Shown here piece by piece: positions 8,387 to 16,789 of a stretch of 64,000 nt of DNA. Positions within the stretch are counted from its first letter, which is position 1; every line of letters starts with the position of its first letter. A program made the translations under genes and the position numbers. Under the pieces are notes generated by a model. That model was not told the origin of the DNA, searched no databases, and worked only from the letters and a program-made list of their open reading frames with translations. Where the stretch lies: positions 62,001 through 126,000 of the forward strand of contig CAKUVH010000004.1 in NCBI GenBank assembly GCA_934695425.1, given 5' to 3'. This stretch comes from an uncultured Eubacteriales bacterium. Lineage in GTDB: Bacteria; Bacillota; Clostridia; Oscillospirales; Acutalibacteraceae.

Positions 8387-10219
8387 ATGTCAAAAATTAT
8401 AGGTATCGATTTAGGAACGACAAATTCATGTGTAGCAGTTATAGAAGGAGGAGAACCAAAAGTTATTGCCAACGCCGAAGGCGCAAGAACAACCCCGTCA
8501 GTTGTTGCTTTTTCTAAAACGGGAGAAAGAATGGTAGGTCAAGTTGCAAAACGTCAAGCGATCACAAATCCTGACAGAACTGTTATTTCAATAAAAAGAG
8601 AAATGGGAACGAATTACAAAGTAAATATTGACGGAAAATCTTACACACCACAAGAAATTTCTGCTATGGTACTTCAAAAACTTAAAGGTGACGCAGAAAG
8701 CTACCTCGGAGAAAAAGTTACAGAAGCTGTTATCACAGTACCTGCATACTTTACAGATTCACAACGTCAAGCAACTAAAGACGCAGGAAAAATCGCAGGT
8801 CTTGAAGTTAAACGTATAATCAACGAACCTACAGCAGCAGCTCTTTCTTACGGAATAGACAAAGAAAACGATCAAAAAGTTTTAGTTTACGATTTAGGCG
8901 GCGGTACATTCGACGTATCTATCATTGAAATGGGCGACGGTGTTCAAGAAGTTTTGGCTACCGCAGGAAACAACCGCTTAGGCGGAGATGACTTCGATCA
9001 AAGAATAGTAGATTGGATGATCTCTTCATTTAAAGCTGAAAGTGGAATAGATTTAAGCTCTGATAAAATGGCTATGCAACGTCTAAAAGAAGCTGCTGAA
9101 AAATCAAAAATCGAACTTTCCGGCATGACTTCTTCTTCAATTAATCTCCCGTTCATAACCGCAGATGCAACCGGCCCTAAACACTTGGATTTAACTTTAA
9201 CAAGAGCTAAATTTGATGAACTTACAAGTGACCTCGTAGAAAAAACAATGGGTCCTGTCCGTCAAGCTCTTAAAGATTCAGGCTTAGAAATTTCTGCTAT
9301 TGATAAAGTATTAATGGTTGGCGGTTCTTCCAGAATTCCGGCTGTTCAAGAAGCTGTTAAAAAATTAATAGGAAAAGAACCTTTCAAAGGAATAAACCCT
9401 GATGAATGCGTTGCTATAGGTGCTGCTATCCAAGGCGGTGTTCTTGGCGGAGATGTAAAAGGATTATTGCTCCTTGACGTAACTCCTCTCTCACTCGGGC
9501 TCGAAACTATGGGTGGCGTCATGACTAAAATTATAGAAAGAAATACAACCATTCCTACAAAGAAAAGCCAAGTATTCTCAACTGCAGCCGATGGTCAAAC
9601 TCAAGTAGAAGTTAACGTACTTCAAGGTGAACGTGAATTCGCAAGAGATAACAAACAACTCGGATTGTTCCGCCTAGACGGAATAGCTCCTGCCCCAAGG
9701 GGAATCCCTCAAATAGAAGTAACATTTGATATCGACGCAAACGGAATAGTAAACGTAACTGCAAAAGACCTCGGTACAAACAAAGAACAACATATCACAA
9801 TAAGCTCAAGCAGCAATATGAGTAAAGAAGATATCGAAAGAGCTGTTCAAGATGCTGAAAAATACGCTGCCGAAGATAAAAAACGCAGAGAAGAAGTTGA
9901 CGGAAAGAACGAAGCAGAAAACCTTTGTTACGCTGCTGAAAAGCTCTTAAAAGATGCTGGAGATAAATTAGAAAGCGCAGACAAAGATAGCCTAAGCTCA
10001 AAAATAAATTCTTTACGTGAAAAACTCAAAGGCTCAAATCTTGATGAAATAAAATCAGAGAAAGAAAATCTGCAAAAAGCTATGTATGAAATTTCTACAA
10101 AGCTTTATCAACAAGCCGCTCCTCAAGGCGCTCCTCAACAAGGCGCACCGGAAAATAATCAAGGAAGCGAAAATGTTTACAACGCAGACTATAAAGAAGT
10201 AGACCCTGAAAATAAATAA
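8387..10219 (+). CDS. dnaK: Chaperone DnaK (Hsp70)
   Basis: A 610-residue Hsp70. The N-terminal ATPase domain begins IIGIDLGTTNSCVAV and contains NEPTAAALSYG, VYDLGGGTFDVSI and the LMVGGSSRIPAVQ region. The substrate-binding domain begins near DVTPLSLGLETMGG, the helical lid covers about residues 500-580, and a Gln/Pro-rich tail precedes an acidic end. GGAGG sits 8-10 bases upstream of the ATG. The codon choice (many GAA, AAA, GCT, CTT) is more uniform than in neighbouring genes, as expected for a highly expressed gene. Confidence 0.98.
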   Translation: MSKIIGIDLGTTNSCVAVIEGGEPKVIANAEGARTTPSVVAFSKTGERMVGQVAKRQAITNPDRTVISIKREMGTNYKVNIDGKSYTPQEISAMVLQKLKGDAESYLGEKVTEAVITVPAYFTDSQRQATKDAGKIAGLEVKRIINEPTAAALSYGIDKENDQKVLVYDLGGGTFDVSIIEMGDGVQEVLATAGNNRLGGDDFDQRIVDWMISSFKAESGIDLSSDKMAMQRLKEAAEKSKIELSGMTSSSINLPFITADATGPKHLDLTLTRAKFDELTSDLVEKTMGPVRQALKDSGLEISAIDKVLMVGGSSRIPAVQEAVKKLIGKEPFKGINPDECVAIGAAIQGGVLGGDVKGLLLLDVTPLSLGLETMGGVMTKIIERNTTIPTKKSQVFSTAADGQTQVEVNVLQGEREFARDNKQLGLFRLDGIAPAPRGIPQIEVTFDIDANGIVNVTAKDLGTNKEQHITISSSSNMSKEDIERAVQDAEKYAAEDKKRREEVDGKNEAENLCYAAEKLLKDAGDKLESADKDSLSSKINSLREKLKGSNLDEIKSEKENLQKAMYEISTKLYQQAAPQGAPQQGAPENNQGSENVYNADYKEVDPENK

Positions 10220-10233
10220 TTTAAAATGTAAAG

Positions 10234-10262
10234 TACCCTCTGCCTTTTGGTGGCGGAGGGTA
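10234..10262 (+). other. dnaK-dnaJ intercistronic hairpin
   Basis: TACCCTCTGCC (10234-10244) pairs with GGCGGAGGGTA (10252-10262) through 11 bp with one G-U pair and a 7-base loop. No T run follows, so it is unlikely to stop transcription fully. It probably protects the dnaK message from 3' decay or partly attenuates dnaJ. The dnaJ ribosome site begins about 10 bases later. Confidence 0.75.
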
Positions 10263-10286
10263 ATTACTTAAAGAGGTGAAAAAAAT

Positions 10287-11444
10287 TTGTCTGAAAAGCG
10301 AGATTATTACGAAGTGCTGGGAATAAATAAAAGCGCTTCTGATGACGAAATAAAAAAAGCTTATCGAAAACTTGCCAAAAAATATCATCCTGACCTTAAT
10401 CCCGGAAACAAAGAAGCTGAGCAAAACTTTAAAAAAATCAACGAAGCCTATGATGTTCTTTCTGATAAAACTAAAAAAGCACGATACGATCAATTCGGTC
10501 ACGCCGGCACAGACCCTGGATACGGTGGGGGCGGCTACTCAGGAGGATATAGTTATTACGGCGGCAGTCCGTTTGGCGACGACATAGATTTAGGCGATAT
10601 ATTCAGCAGCTTTTTCGGAGGATTTGGCGGTGGAAGAACAAGACAAAATTCTAATTCTCCGCGCCGTGGAAGCGATGTGGAATGTGAACTCAAGATTACA
10701 TTCTTGGAAGCCGCTAAAGGGTGTACTAAAAAAATATCCTATTATGTAGTAGATAATTGCAGCGAATGCAGAGGAACCGGCGCCAAAAAAGGAACCTCAC
10801 TTAGAACTTGCGACGCTTGTAAAGGTTCAGGACATGTGGTTATAAATCAAAGAACTCCTTTTGGAGTTATGCAAACTACTCGTGGATGTGAAAAATGCGC
10901 CGGCAGCGGAAAAATAATAGACTCTCCGTGCCCTTCTTGCTCAGGAAAAGGCAAAATGCGCGTGAAAAAAGAAATCGAAGTTAAAGTCCCTGCCGGAATA
11001 AGCAGTAAGCAAATTCTCAATGTTTCAGGAAAGGGAAACGCAGGCAAAAACGGCGGCGAATCCGGTGATTTGCAACTTTACATTACTGTTATGCCTCATC
11101 CCGTTTTTGAAAGAAGAGATTACGACATATGGTGCGACGTCCCGGTTACGTATGCTCAAGCCGCATTAGGCGCAGATATAACTGTTCCCACGCTTGACGG
11201 CAAAGCTATATATCATGTACACGAGGGAGCTCAAAACGGCGATGTTTTCAAGCTTAAAGGCAAAGGAATTACCAAACTCCATGGCAGAGGAGTGGGCGAT
11301 GAATTTGTAAAAATTCATATAGAAGTTCCCAGAAATTTAACTCAAAATCAACGAGAGATGCTCGTGGAATTTGAAGGTACTTTGACAGAAAAAAACTATC
11401 AAAAAAGAAAATCATTTTTTGATAGAATAAAAGATTTATTTTAA
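10287..11444 (+). CDS. dnaJ: Chaperone DnaJ (Hsp40)
   Basis: A 385-residue type I DnaJ. The J domain (1-70) has the HPD motif in KKYHPDLN. A Gly/Phe-rich stretch with many Tyr and Gly covers about 75-115. Four zinc-finger repeats follow: CSECRGTG, CDACKGSG, CEKCAGSG and CPSCSGKG. The C-terminal substrate-binding domains show VKVPAGISSKQ and GDLQLYITVMPHPVFERR. The start is TTG at 10287 with AGAGGTG upstream. Last gene of the heat-shock operon. No convincing terminator hairpin separates it from the convergent gene that ends at 11457. Confidence 0.97.
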   Translation: MSEKRDYYEVLGINKSASDDEIKKAYRKLAKKYHPDLNPGNKEAEQNFKKINEAYDVLSDKTKKARYDQFGHAGTDPGYGGGGYSGGYSYYGGSPFGDDIDLGDIFSSFFGGFGGGRTRQNSNSPRRGSDVECELKITFLEAAKGCTKKISYYVVDNCSECRGTGAKKGTSLRTCDACKGSGHVVINQRTPFGVMQTTRGCEKCAGSGKIIDSPCPSCSGKGKMRVKKEIEVKVPAGISSKQILNVSGKGNAGKNGGESGDLQLYITVMPHPVFERRDYDIWCDVPVTYAQAALGADITVPTLDGKAIYHVHEGAQNGDVFKLKGKGITKLHGRGVGDEFVKIHIEVPRNLTQNQREMLVEFEGTLTEKNYQKRKSFFDRIKDLF

Positions 11445-11456
11445 TTATTTTTATAT

Positions 11457-11750
11457 TTAAAAATTGATTTTATTTATAAATTTTTCAATTTGTTCCGTAG
11501 ATATATTTTCCGGTACTGATATTTTTATGTCGGTGCCTCCGGAAATTGTTTTTAAATCGGTTTCGCTCAAAGAAACAGATTCTTCCAATTTGGTTTGAAG
11601 AATGTTTATTAAGCTTTTTAGCTCCTCTTCTTCCAAGATTACTCCATTTTCCTCAAAAAGAGATTGAAGCTCCTTTGAAGTGGCGGTTGTAAATATTTTT
11701 TCAACAAATTCTTCATCTTTCAGTAGTTCTGCTACTTTCTTTATGTCCAT
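11457..11750 (-). CDS. Nif11-like double-glycine leader protein, orphan
   Basis: A 97-residue protein resembling Nif11-type leaders of ribosomally made peptides. The N-terminal part is a small helical domain (KVAELLKDEEFVEKIF, SKELQSLFEENGVIL). An acidic segment and a double-glycine site follow (LSETDLKTISGG, Gly71-Gly72), of the kind cleaved by C39 peptidase-ABC exporters. The 25 residues after GG (start TDIKISVPEN, end KFINKINF) contain no Cys, and only Ser/Thr could be modified. The start is ATG 11750, because GGGAG is 7 bases upstream; the GTG at 11756 is too close. It has its own promoter. No modifying enzyme or exporter lies nearby, so product and function are unknown. Confidence 0.75.
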   Translation of the reverse strand: MDIKKVAELLKDEEFVEKIFTTATSKELQSLFEENGVILEEEELKSLINILQTKLEESVSLSETDLKTISGGTDIKISVPENISTEQIEKFINKINF

Positions 11751-11780
11751 AGACACACTCCCTTTTTTGAAATATTATTT

Positions 11781-11809
11781 ATTATATCCAAATATAAAAC
11801 CAAATTCAA
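11781..11809 (-). promoter_or_regulatory. Sigma-A promoter of the Nif11-like gene at 11457-11750
   Basis: On the minus strand, TTGAAT (11809-11804), a 17-base spacer and a consensus TATAAT (11786-11781). This would give a leader of about 25 bases before the ribosome site, so the small gene is probably transcribed on its own. Confidence 0.78.
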
Positions 11810-11914
11810 TAGTTTGTATTTAAATTATACATATTACAGAAAATAAAATTCAAGTCAATAAGTTTGTTTTTATTTCATTTTTAAAATAATTTTATCGGAC
11901 AATAAATAATCTTG

Positions 11915-11943
11915 TTGACTACTTCGTATAATATAATTAAAAT
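11915..11943 (+). promoter_or_regulatory. Sigma-A promoter of the DUF1292 gene
   Basis: TTGACT (11915-11920), a 17-base spacer and TAAAAT (11938-11943), about 40 bases upstream of the DUF1292 start codon. A TATAAT also occurs within the spacer but is only 6 bases from the -35 element. Confidence 0.65.
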
Positions 11944-11985
11944 GGTATTTGTAAAACTTTTACGATATTTTTACGGGAGGAACTA

Positions 11986-12273
11986 ATGGAAGAAAATTTG
12001 CCTACTGATATTGTTACTTTAGTCGATGACGAAGGTGTAGAAAGAGAGTTTGAAGTTTTAGATTGTATTGTTCTTGAAGATTCCAAAAGAAAATTTTACG
12101 CTCTCATGCCTAACTTCGAACTTGAAGATACGGACTTAGATGATGACGAAGTAACATATTTCATATTTGAAATGATTGAAGAAGATGGTGAGGAACAACT
12201 TGTGGAAGTTGAAGATGACGAGTTGCTTGATGAGCTTTCCGAACAATTCGAAGAAAGACTTACAGACCATTAA
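11986..12273 (+). CDS. DUF1292 family protein
   Basis: A very acidic 95-residue protein of the DUF1292 (YrzB-like) family. The family hallmark is a core that reads about a value or text of the kind TLVDDEGVEREFEVLDCI and later YALMPNF, YFIFEMIEEDGEEQLVEVEDDELLDEL (described in parts). Function is not established. Homologues in Bacillota commonly sit beside ruvX/yqgF and the ribosome-associated yrz genes; here ruvX is 5 kb upstream and the immediate neighbour is a probable 6S RNA. GGGAGG precedes the ATG at good spacing. Confidence 0.88.
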   Translation: MEENLPTDIVTLVDDEGVEREFEVLDCIVLEDSKRKFYALMPNFELEDTDLDDDEVTYFIFEMIEEDGEEQLVEVEDDELLDELSEQFEERLTDH

Positions 12274-12293
12274 TTTGTATTTTTAAAAATAGT

Positions 12294-12486
12294 TTCTGCT
12301 TAAGACGCGGACTGTGGCCGTATAACCCTACAAGATATAATAGGGAGCTCGGCTCCTGTATTCGATTGCAGACCTCTTGGCTTAGCCAAATGAAGGGAGC
12401 GTGAAAATATGGGGAGGGCACCCACCTGCTTATGAAATTTGCAGGTTATCTAGGCTACGATACGCTTAAGCGGATTTTTATTAGAA
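12294..12486 (+). ncRNA. ssrS: Probable 6S RNA (SsrS)
   Basis: A non-coding stretch of about 190 bases that is markedly more GC-rich than its surroundings. The ends pair as a closing stem: CTGCTTAAG (about 12297) with CTTAAGCGG (about 12465). Internal helices include GTGGCC with GGCTAC, CCCTA with TAGGG, TTGGC-TTA-GCCAA and ACCTGC with GCAGGT. The segment GGGCACCCACCTGC followed by GCAGGT resembles the conserved 3' side of 6S RNA, as I recall it. The closing stem is followed by GGATTTTTATT, a terminator-like end. 6S RNA binds the housekeeping RNA polymerase holoenzyme in slow growth. Exact ends are approximate; another structured RNA remains possible. Confidence 0.68.
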
Positions 12487-12617
12487 AATATTTTGTTAAG
12501 AAAAAATTAAAAGCATATTTTTATTATGTCTAAAAGGACAAGTTGTATAAGAGCAGCTTTTATGATATAGTATATTATTGTAGAGAGTATATATTTGAAA
12601 TTCACGGAGGAAGTAGC

Positions 12618-13313
12618 TTGTACCCTTTAATTTTCGATGTAAGTGTCGTGGCAATTTTAATAGCGTTTGCATTTTCAGGTTATAAAAGCGGGATATTTAA
12701 ATCATTTTTATCATTCATAAGCACCATGTTCTCAGGAATATTCTCGGTTTATATCGCAAATAATTTATCCAGGCTCATATATATTAATGTTATAAGCCCT
12801 CAAATACAGTCAAAAATACAATTAGCCTCTATAAAAAATTTTTCTTCTTCCGAGCAAATATTTAATTTGTTTTCTCCATGGTTTGTAAAATTTTTGGGTG
12901 AGTTGAGAATAACACCTAAAGAAATTAACCATATTATAGTTAATGGTAATTTGAATTCGATCCCTTGCGAGATTTCAGAATTGCTTTATCCTCTGATTAC
13001 CGGTGTTTTAAAGTCAGTACTGGCCCCGATAATGTTTGTTTTGCTTTCGGTGCTCGTGAATGTTTTCACGAGGTGCATTTCAAAGCTTTTCCGTATAAAT
13101 TTTCTAAAAACAACCAATAGCCTGGTCGGTATGATTTTCGGAATTCTGAAAGGATACATCATAGTCACAATTTTAATTTGCTGTTTGAGAGTATTTGTTT
13201 CTGTTAATAATAATTTTTCCGAAGTGTTTTCTCCGAGCAATATTTCTTCAACGGTGATTTTTAAAGAAATTTACAATAATAATTTTATCTATAGCCTTTA
13301 TAAAAAAATTTAA
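12618..13313 (+). CDS. CvpA-family integral membrane protein
   Basis: A 231-residue membrane protein resembling CvpA (colicin V production) family members. It begins with a hydrophobic helix ending FSGYKSGIFKSFLSF, close to the family pattern G(Y/W)xxGxxxxL. A second helix follows, then a long central segment with Ser/Asn (periplasm-like), and two hydrophobic helices near the C-terminus. I choose TTG 12618 because GGAGG (12606-12610) lies 7 bases upstream and the family starts just before the first helix; the frame stays open further upstream to 12543. Family role is poorly defined (envelope-related). Confidence 0.72.
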   Translation: MYPLIFDVSVVAILIAFAFSGYKSGIFKSFLSFISTMFSGIFSVYIANNLSRLIYINVISPQIQSKIQLASIKNFSSSEQIFNLFSPWFVKFLGELRITPKEINHIIVNGNLNSIPCEISELLYPLITGVLKSVLAPIMFVLLSVLVNVFTRCISKLFRINFLKTTNSLVGMIFGILKGYIIVTILICCLRVFVSVNNNFSEVFSPSNISSTVIFKEIYNNNFIYSLYKKI

Positions 13314-13341
13314 TTTATTTGTGAGCGGAGCGCTGTAAGAA

Positions 13342-13917
13342 GTGAAAAGTTTAATATACATAAGAAAAAATTTGAACATTCCCAATGTGCTTTCAATTAT
13401 AAGAATTATATTTATCATACCTTTTGTTTTTGCGGTTGTTGATGATGATTATACAACTGCCGGAATTATACTGATAATTTCGGGGATAAGCGATTTTTTA
13501 GATGGGTATATTGCGCGCAAATACAATCAAATAACCAGATTCGGAAAAATGCTTGATCCCACCGCAGACAAACTCACTTTAATGGCTGTAATGGTTTGTG
13601 TAGGTATAAAATTTAATAAAATTTTCCCGTTTATGATAATACTTATTACCAAGGAAATTTTAATGCTCATAGCAGGAATAATTTTGCTTCGCAAAAAGCT
13701 GACTCCTCCTTCTGCAAAATGGTATGGAAAACTTTCTACAATCGTGTTTTATGTGTCAATTATAATAATCATATCCCTCAAAGCAATTTGGAATTTAGAC
13801 ATAGAAATTTTAGATGTAAGCCTTATGGGATTAACTGCTTTCTTCATGATTTACGCTTTGATTCGCTATTTCTGCATTTTTAGAGAGATGATAAAAAATT
13901 TAAAGTTAACCAAGTGA
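13342..13917 (+). CDS. pgsA: CDP-diacylglycerol-glycerol-3-phosphate 3-phosphatidyltransferase
   Basis: A 191-residue membrane enzyme that makes phosphatidylglycerol phosphate from CDP-diacylglycerol and glycerol 3-phosphate. The complete CDP-alcohol phosphotransferase signature is visible around residues 54-78: DG, two residues, AR, eight residues, G, three residues, D, three residues, D (in FLDGYIARKYN...GKMLDPTADK). NIPNVLSIIRI is the typical N-terminal segment, and several hydrophobic helices follow. The start is GTG 13342; a ribosome-site-like GCGGAG lies rather far upstream, so the exact start is less sure than the identity. Confidence 0.92.
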   Translation: MKSLIYIRKNLNIPNVLSIIRIIFIIPFVFAVVDDDYTTAGIILIISGISDFLDGYIARKYNQITRFGKMLDPTADKLTLMAVMVCVGIKFNKIFPFMIILITKEILMLIAGIILLRKKLTPPSAKWYGKLSTIVFYVSIIIIISLKAIWNLDIEILDVSLMGLTAFFMIYALIRYFCIFREMIKNLKLTK

Positions 13918-13948
13918 CAAAAATTTAATAATATAAGGAGTAATATTT

Positions 13949-16264
13949 ATGCTATGTTCCAGGTGCAAAAAACGGACAGCAGTGGTATTTGTTTCTTCGA
14001 ATAAAGATTCTTCCAGCGCACAAGGCTATTGTGCTTTATGCGCAAAAGAAATAGGAGTTAAGCCGATAGAAGATATATTCGATAAGATGGGAATTTCTGC
14101 CGAAGAAATGGCCAATATAGAAGATCAATTTTCAGGAATATTAAACGCAGCTTCCTCGACAGACGATTCAACCGGCGAAGAAGCTGATAACCCCGAAGAT
14201 TTCATGCGAGGAGGAGCCGCTACATTTCCGTTTATAAAAGGCTTGTTCTCAAATATGATGTTCCCGGGCAAAGAAGACGAAATTTCAAAAGACGATAAAT
14301 CTGTGGATTCAAGCAATTCCAAAGCAAAAAAACGCCCGAAAAGAAAAAATTTAACTGTATACTGTGAAAATCTGACCGCCAAAGCGAAAGAAAATAAACT
14401 TGACAAAGTAATAGGTCGCGACCGAGAAATAAATCGCGCAATACAAATTCTTTGTAGAAGAACTAAAAACAACCCCTGTTTCATCGGAGAGCCGGGCGTA
14501 GGAAAGACGGCTATTGCCGAAGGCCTGGCCCTGAGAATTTCCGAAGGTAAAGTCCCTCAATATTTAAAAAATAAAGAAATTCATTTACTGGATTTAACTT
14601 CACTGGTAGCCGGAACCCAGTTTAGAGGGCAATTTGAAAGCCGAATAAAAGGGCTTATAGAAGAGGTAAAAAAAGACGGAAATATAATACTTTTTATTGA
14701 CGAGGTTCATAATTTAGTCGGCGCCGGAGACTCCGAGGGCTCCATGAGTGCCGCAAATATACTTAAACCGGCGCTTTCTCGTGGCGAAATACAAGTCATA
14801 GGTGCCACAACTTTTGAAGAATACAGGAAGTATATCGAAAAAGACGCTGCACTCGAAAGAAGATTCCAGCCCATAAAAGTCGCTGAACCTTCAATCGACG
14901 AGACCGTAGAAATTTTAAAAGGAATAAAAAATTACTACGAAGAGCACCATAGAGTTATAATTCCGGATTATTTAATCAATAGATTGGTAGTCCTCTCAGA
15001 AAGATATATAATGGACAGATTCCTGCCGGACAAAGCAATAGATCTAATGGATGAAGCCGCTACTTACGCCGCTTTAAACAATAAAAGCCTGGCTGAATAT
15101 GACCGTATTAACTCTGAAATTGATTCGTTAAAATCCGAAGAAGAAAAATTGGTCGCGTTAGGCGAAGAAGCGGATTACGAAAAATTAGCTCAGATAAGAT
15201 GCGAAATCGCCAAGATAAACGAAAAAAGCGAAGAGCTCAAAGAAAAAGCCTTGGGCAAAAAAGTATCCGAGAGTGATTTGGCTCATGTTTTGGAATTATG
15301 GACAGGAATTCCATCTTCGAAGATTCAAGAAAATGAGTTTAAAAAATTGGAATTCTTAGAAGAAAATATTAAAAAGAAAATTATCGGTCAAGATGAGGCC
15401 GTAGACGCCGTAGCTGCTGCGATTCGAAGAAACAGAATAAAATTAAGCTTAAGAAGACGACCGGCATCATTTATATTTGTAGGTTCAACCGGAGTCGGTA
15501 AAACCGAACTCGTTAAAGTTCTTGCGAGCGAGCTTTTTGATTCTCCCGACGCCCTCATAAGAATTGACATGTCGGAATATATGGAAAAACACTCGGCCTC
15601 CAAAATTGTAGGTTCGCCTCCCGGATATGTCGGTTACGATGAAGCCGGCCAGCTTACAGAGAAAGTCAGACAAAGACCATATTCGGTCATATTATTTGAT
15701 GAAATCGAAAAAGCTCATCCCGATGTAATGAATATACTTTTACAAATTTTGGATGAAGGAAAAATCACCGATTCTCACGGAAGAGTTGTAAATTTTGAAA
15801 ATACAGTCATCGTAATGACTTCAAATGCCGGCAGCAATAAAAAAGACGGTTCGCTCGGCTTTGGAAAAACAGAAAATGAGCTCGTTAAAGAAAAAGTTAT
15901 GAAATCGCTTAAAGAATTTTTAAGACCTGAATTTATAAGCAGAATAGACGAAATCATTGTGTTCAACAAACTTTCTTATGATGATTATGTAAAAATCGCC
16001 GAGCTTATAATAGACGAATACAAAGAATCTCTGAAAGAAAGAGATATAAAATTATCGTATGATAAAAAAGTTTTGGAGCTACTCGCGGAAAAAGTTTCGA
16101 AAGGAAGCAGCGGCGCCAGAGATTTAAGAAATGTCATAAGAAAAGAAGTAGAAGACAAAATATCGATGGCTATAGTCAAGAACGAAAGTTTCAACATAGG
16201 AGATATTTTCTTGAAAGCCGATTCTGATGGAATATCGGTAGTCATAAACAAATCGGAAAATTAA
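13949..16264 (+). CDS. ClpE-like Clp ATPase with N-terminal zinc finger
   Basis: A 771-residue Hsp100 unfoldase with two AAA+ modules. Instead of the ClpC double N-repeat it starts with a McsA/ClpE-type zinc finger: Cys3, Cys6, Cys28, Cys31. An acidic, Ser-rich linker reaches about residue 130. Module 1 has GEPGVGKTAIAEG and ILFIDEVHNLVGAG. A middle coiled coil (about 385-440) follows. Module 2 has GSTGVGKTELVK, VILFDEIEKAHP and the C-terminal D2-small domain. The LGF tripeptide in GSLGFGKTENE matches the loop that docks onto ClpP, so it should feed substrates to the protease. nrdR follows after 20 bases. In Bacillus, clpE is CtsR-controlled; I saw no CtsR heptad repeat upstream. Confidence 0.88.
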   Translation: MLCSRCKKRTAVVFVSSNKDSSSAQGYCALCAKEIGVKPIEDIFDKMGISAEEMANIEDQFSGILNAASSTDDSTGEEADNPEDFMRGGAATFPFIKGLFSNMMFPGKEDEISKDDKSVDSSNSKAKKRPKRKNLTVYCENLTAKAKENKLDKVIGRDREINRAIQILCRRTKNNPCFIGEPGVGKTAIAEGLALRISEGKVPQYLKNKEIHLLDLTSLVAGTQFRGQFESRIKGLIEEVKKDGNIILFIDEVHNLVGAGDSEGSMSAANILKPALSRGEIQVIGATTFEEYRKYIEKDAALERRFQPIKVAEPSIDETVEILKGIKNYYEEHHRVIIPDYLINRLVVLSERYIMDRFLPDKAIDLMDEAATYAALNNKSLAEYDRINSEIDSLKSEEEKLVALGEEADYEKLAQIRCEIAKINEKSEELKEKALGKKVSESDLAHVLELWTGIPSSKIQENEFKKLEFLEENIKKKIIGQDEAVDAVAAAIRRNRIKLSLRRRPASFIFVGSTGVGKTELVKVLASELFDSPDALIRIDMSEYMEKHSASKIVGSPPGYVGYDEAGQLTEKVRQRPYSVILFDEIEKAHPDVMNILLQILDEGKITDSHGRVVNFENTVIVMTSNAGSNKKDGSLGFGKTENELVKEKVMKSLKEFLRPEFISRIDEIIVFNKLSYDDYVKIAELIIDEYKESLKERDIKLSYDKKVLELLAEKVSKGSSGARDLRNVIRKEVEDKISMAIVKNESFNIGDIFLKADSDGISVVINKSEN

Positions 16265-16284
16265 ATTTCGGGAGGAATTGCAGA

Positions 16285-16740
16285 GTGAAATGCCCTTATT
16301 GCAGCCTAGAAGGGTGCAAAGTTTTGGAATCCAGATCAGCTGACGAAGGCTCTCAGGTTAGACGCCGCCGCGAATGCGAATCTTGCGGAAAGAGATTTAC
16401 CACATATGAAGTGGTGGAAAGCATACCCGTTATGATAGTAAAACGCAATGGCTCTCGAGAAAAATTTGATAGAAAAAAAGTCCTCAACGGACTCATAAAA
16501 GCTTGCGAAAAACGTGTTATTTCATTTGAAGATATAGAAAACGTGGTAGACGATATAGAATTAAAAGTTCAAAATTCCTTGGCAAGAGAAGTTACTTCTG
16601 AATTTATCGGTGAACAATGCATGGAATTTCTAAAAAGAAAAGACGAAGTCGCATACATCAGATTTGCTTCCGTATATAGGCAATTCAAAGATGTTAGCGA
16701 ATTTATGGATGAACTTAAAAACTTTTTGAAAAGCAATTAA
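16285..16740 (+). CDS. nrdR: Transcriptional repressor NrdR
   Basis: A 151-residue NrdR, the nucleotide-sensing repressor of ribonucleotide reductase genes. The N-terminal zinc ribbon shows CPYC (residues 3-6) and CESCGKRFTTYE, followed by an ATP-cone starting VIVKRNGSREKFDRKKV. Full length. GTG start with GGGAGG upstream. Its likely target in this window is the nrd operon promoter at 43.64-43.67 kb, where two matching 16-bp boxes are seen. It ends at a hairpin shared with the convergent Nif11-like gene. Confidence 0.96.
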   Translation: MKCPYCSLEGCKVLESRSADEGSQVRRRRECESCGKRFTTYEVVESIPVMIVKRNGSREKFDRKKVLNGLIKACEKRVISFEDIENVVDDIELKVQNSLAREVTSEFIGEQCMEFLKRKDEVAYIRFASVYRQFKDVSEFMDELKNFLKSN

Positions 16741-16757
16741 TTTAAAATATTAAGAAA

Positions 16758-16789
16758 AAAACTATACATCGCTTATGATGTATAGTTTT
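16758..16789. terminator. Bidirectional terminator shared by nrdR and the second Nif11-like gene
   Basis: AAAACTATACATC (16758-16770) pairs with GATGTATAGTTTT (16777-16789) around a 6-base loop, a perfect 13-bp stem with A/T runs on both sides. The TAA stop of the minus-strand gene (16775-16773) lies in the loop, so the last codons form one arm of the hairpin. Confidence 0.88.
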
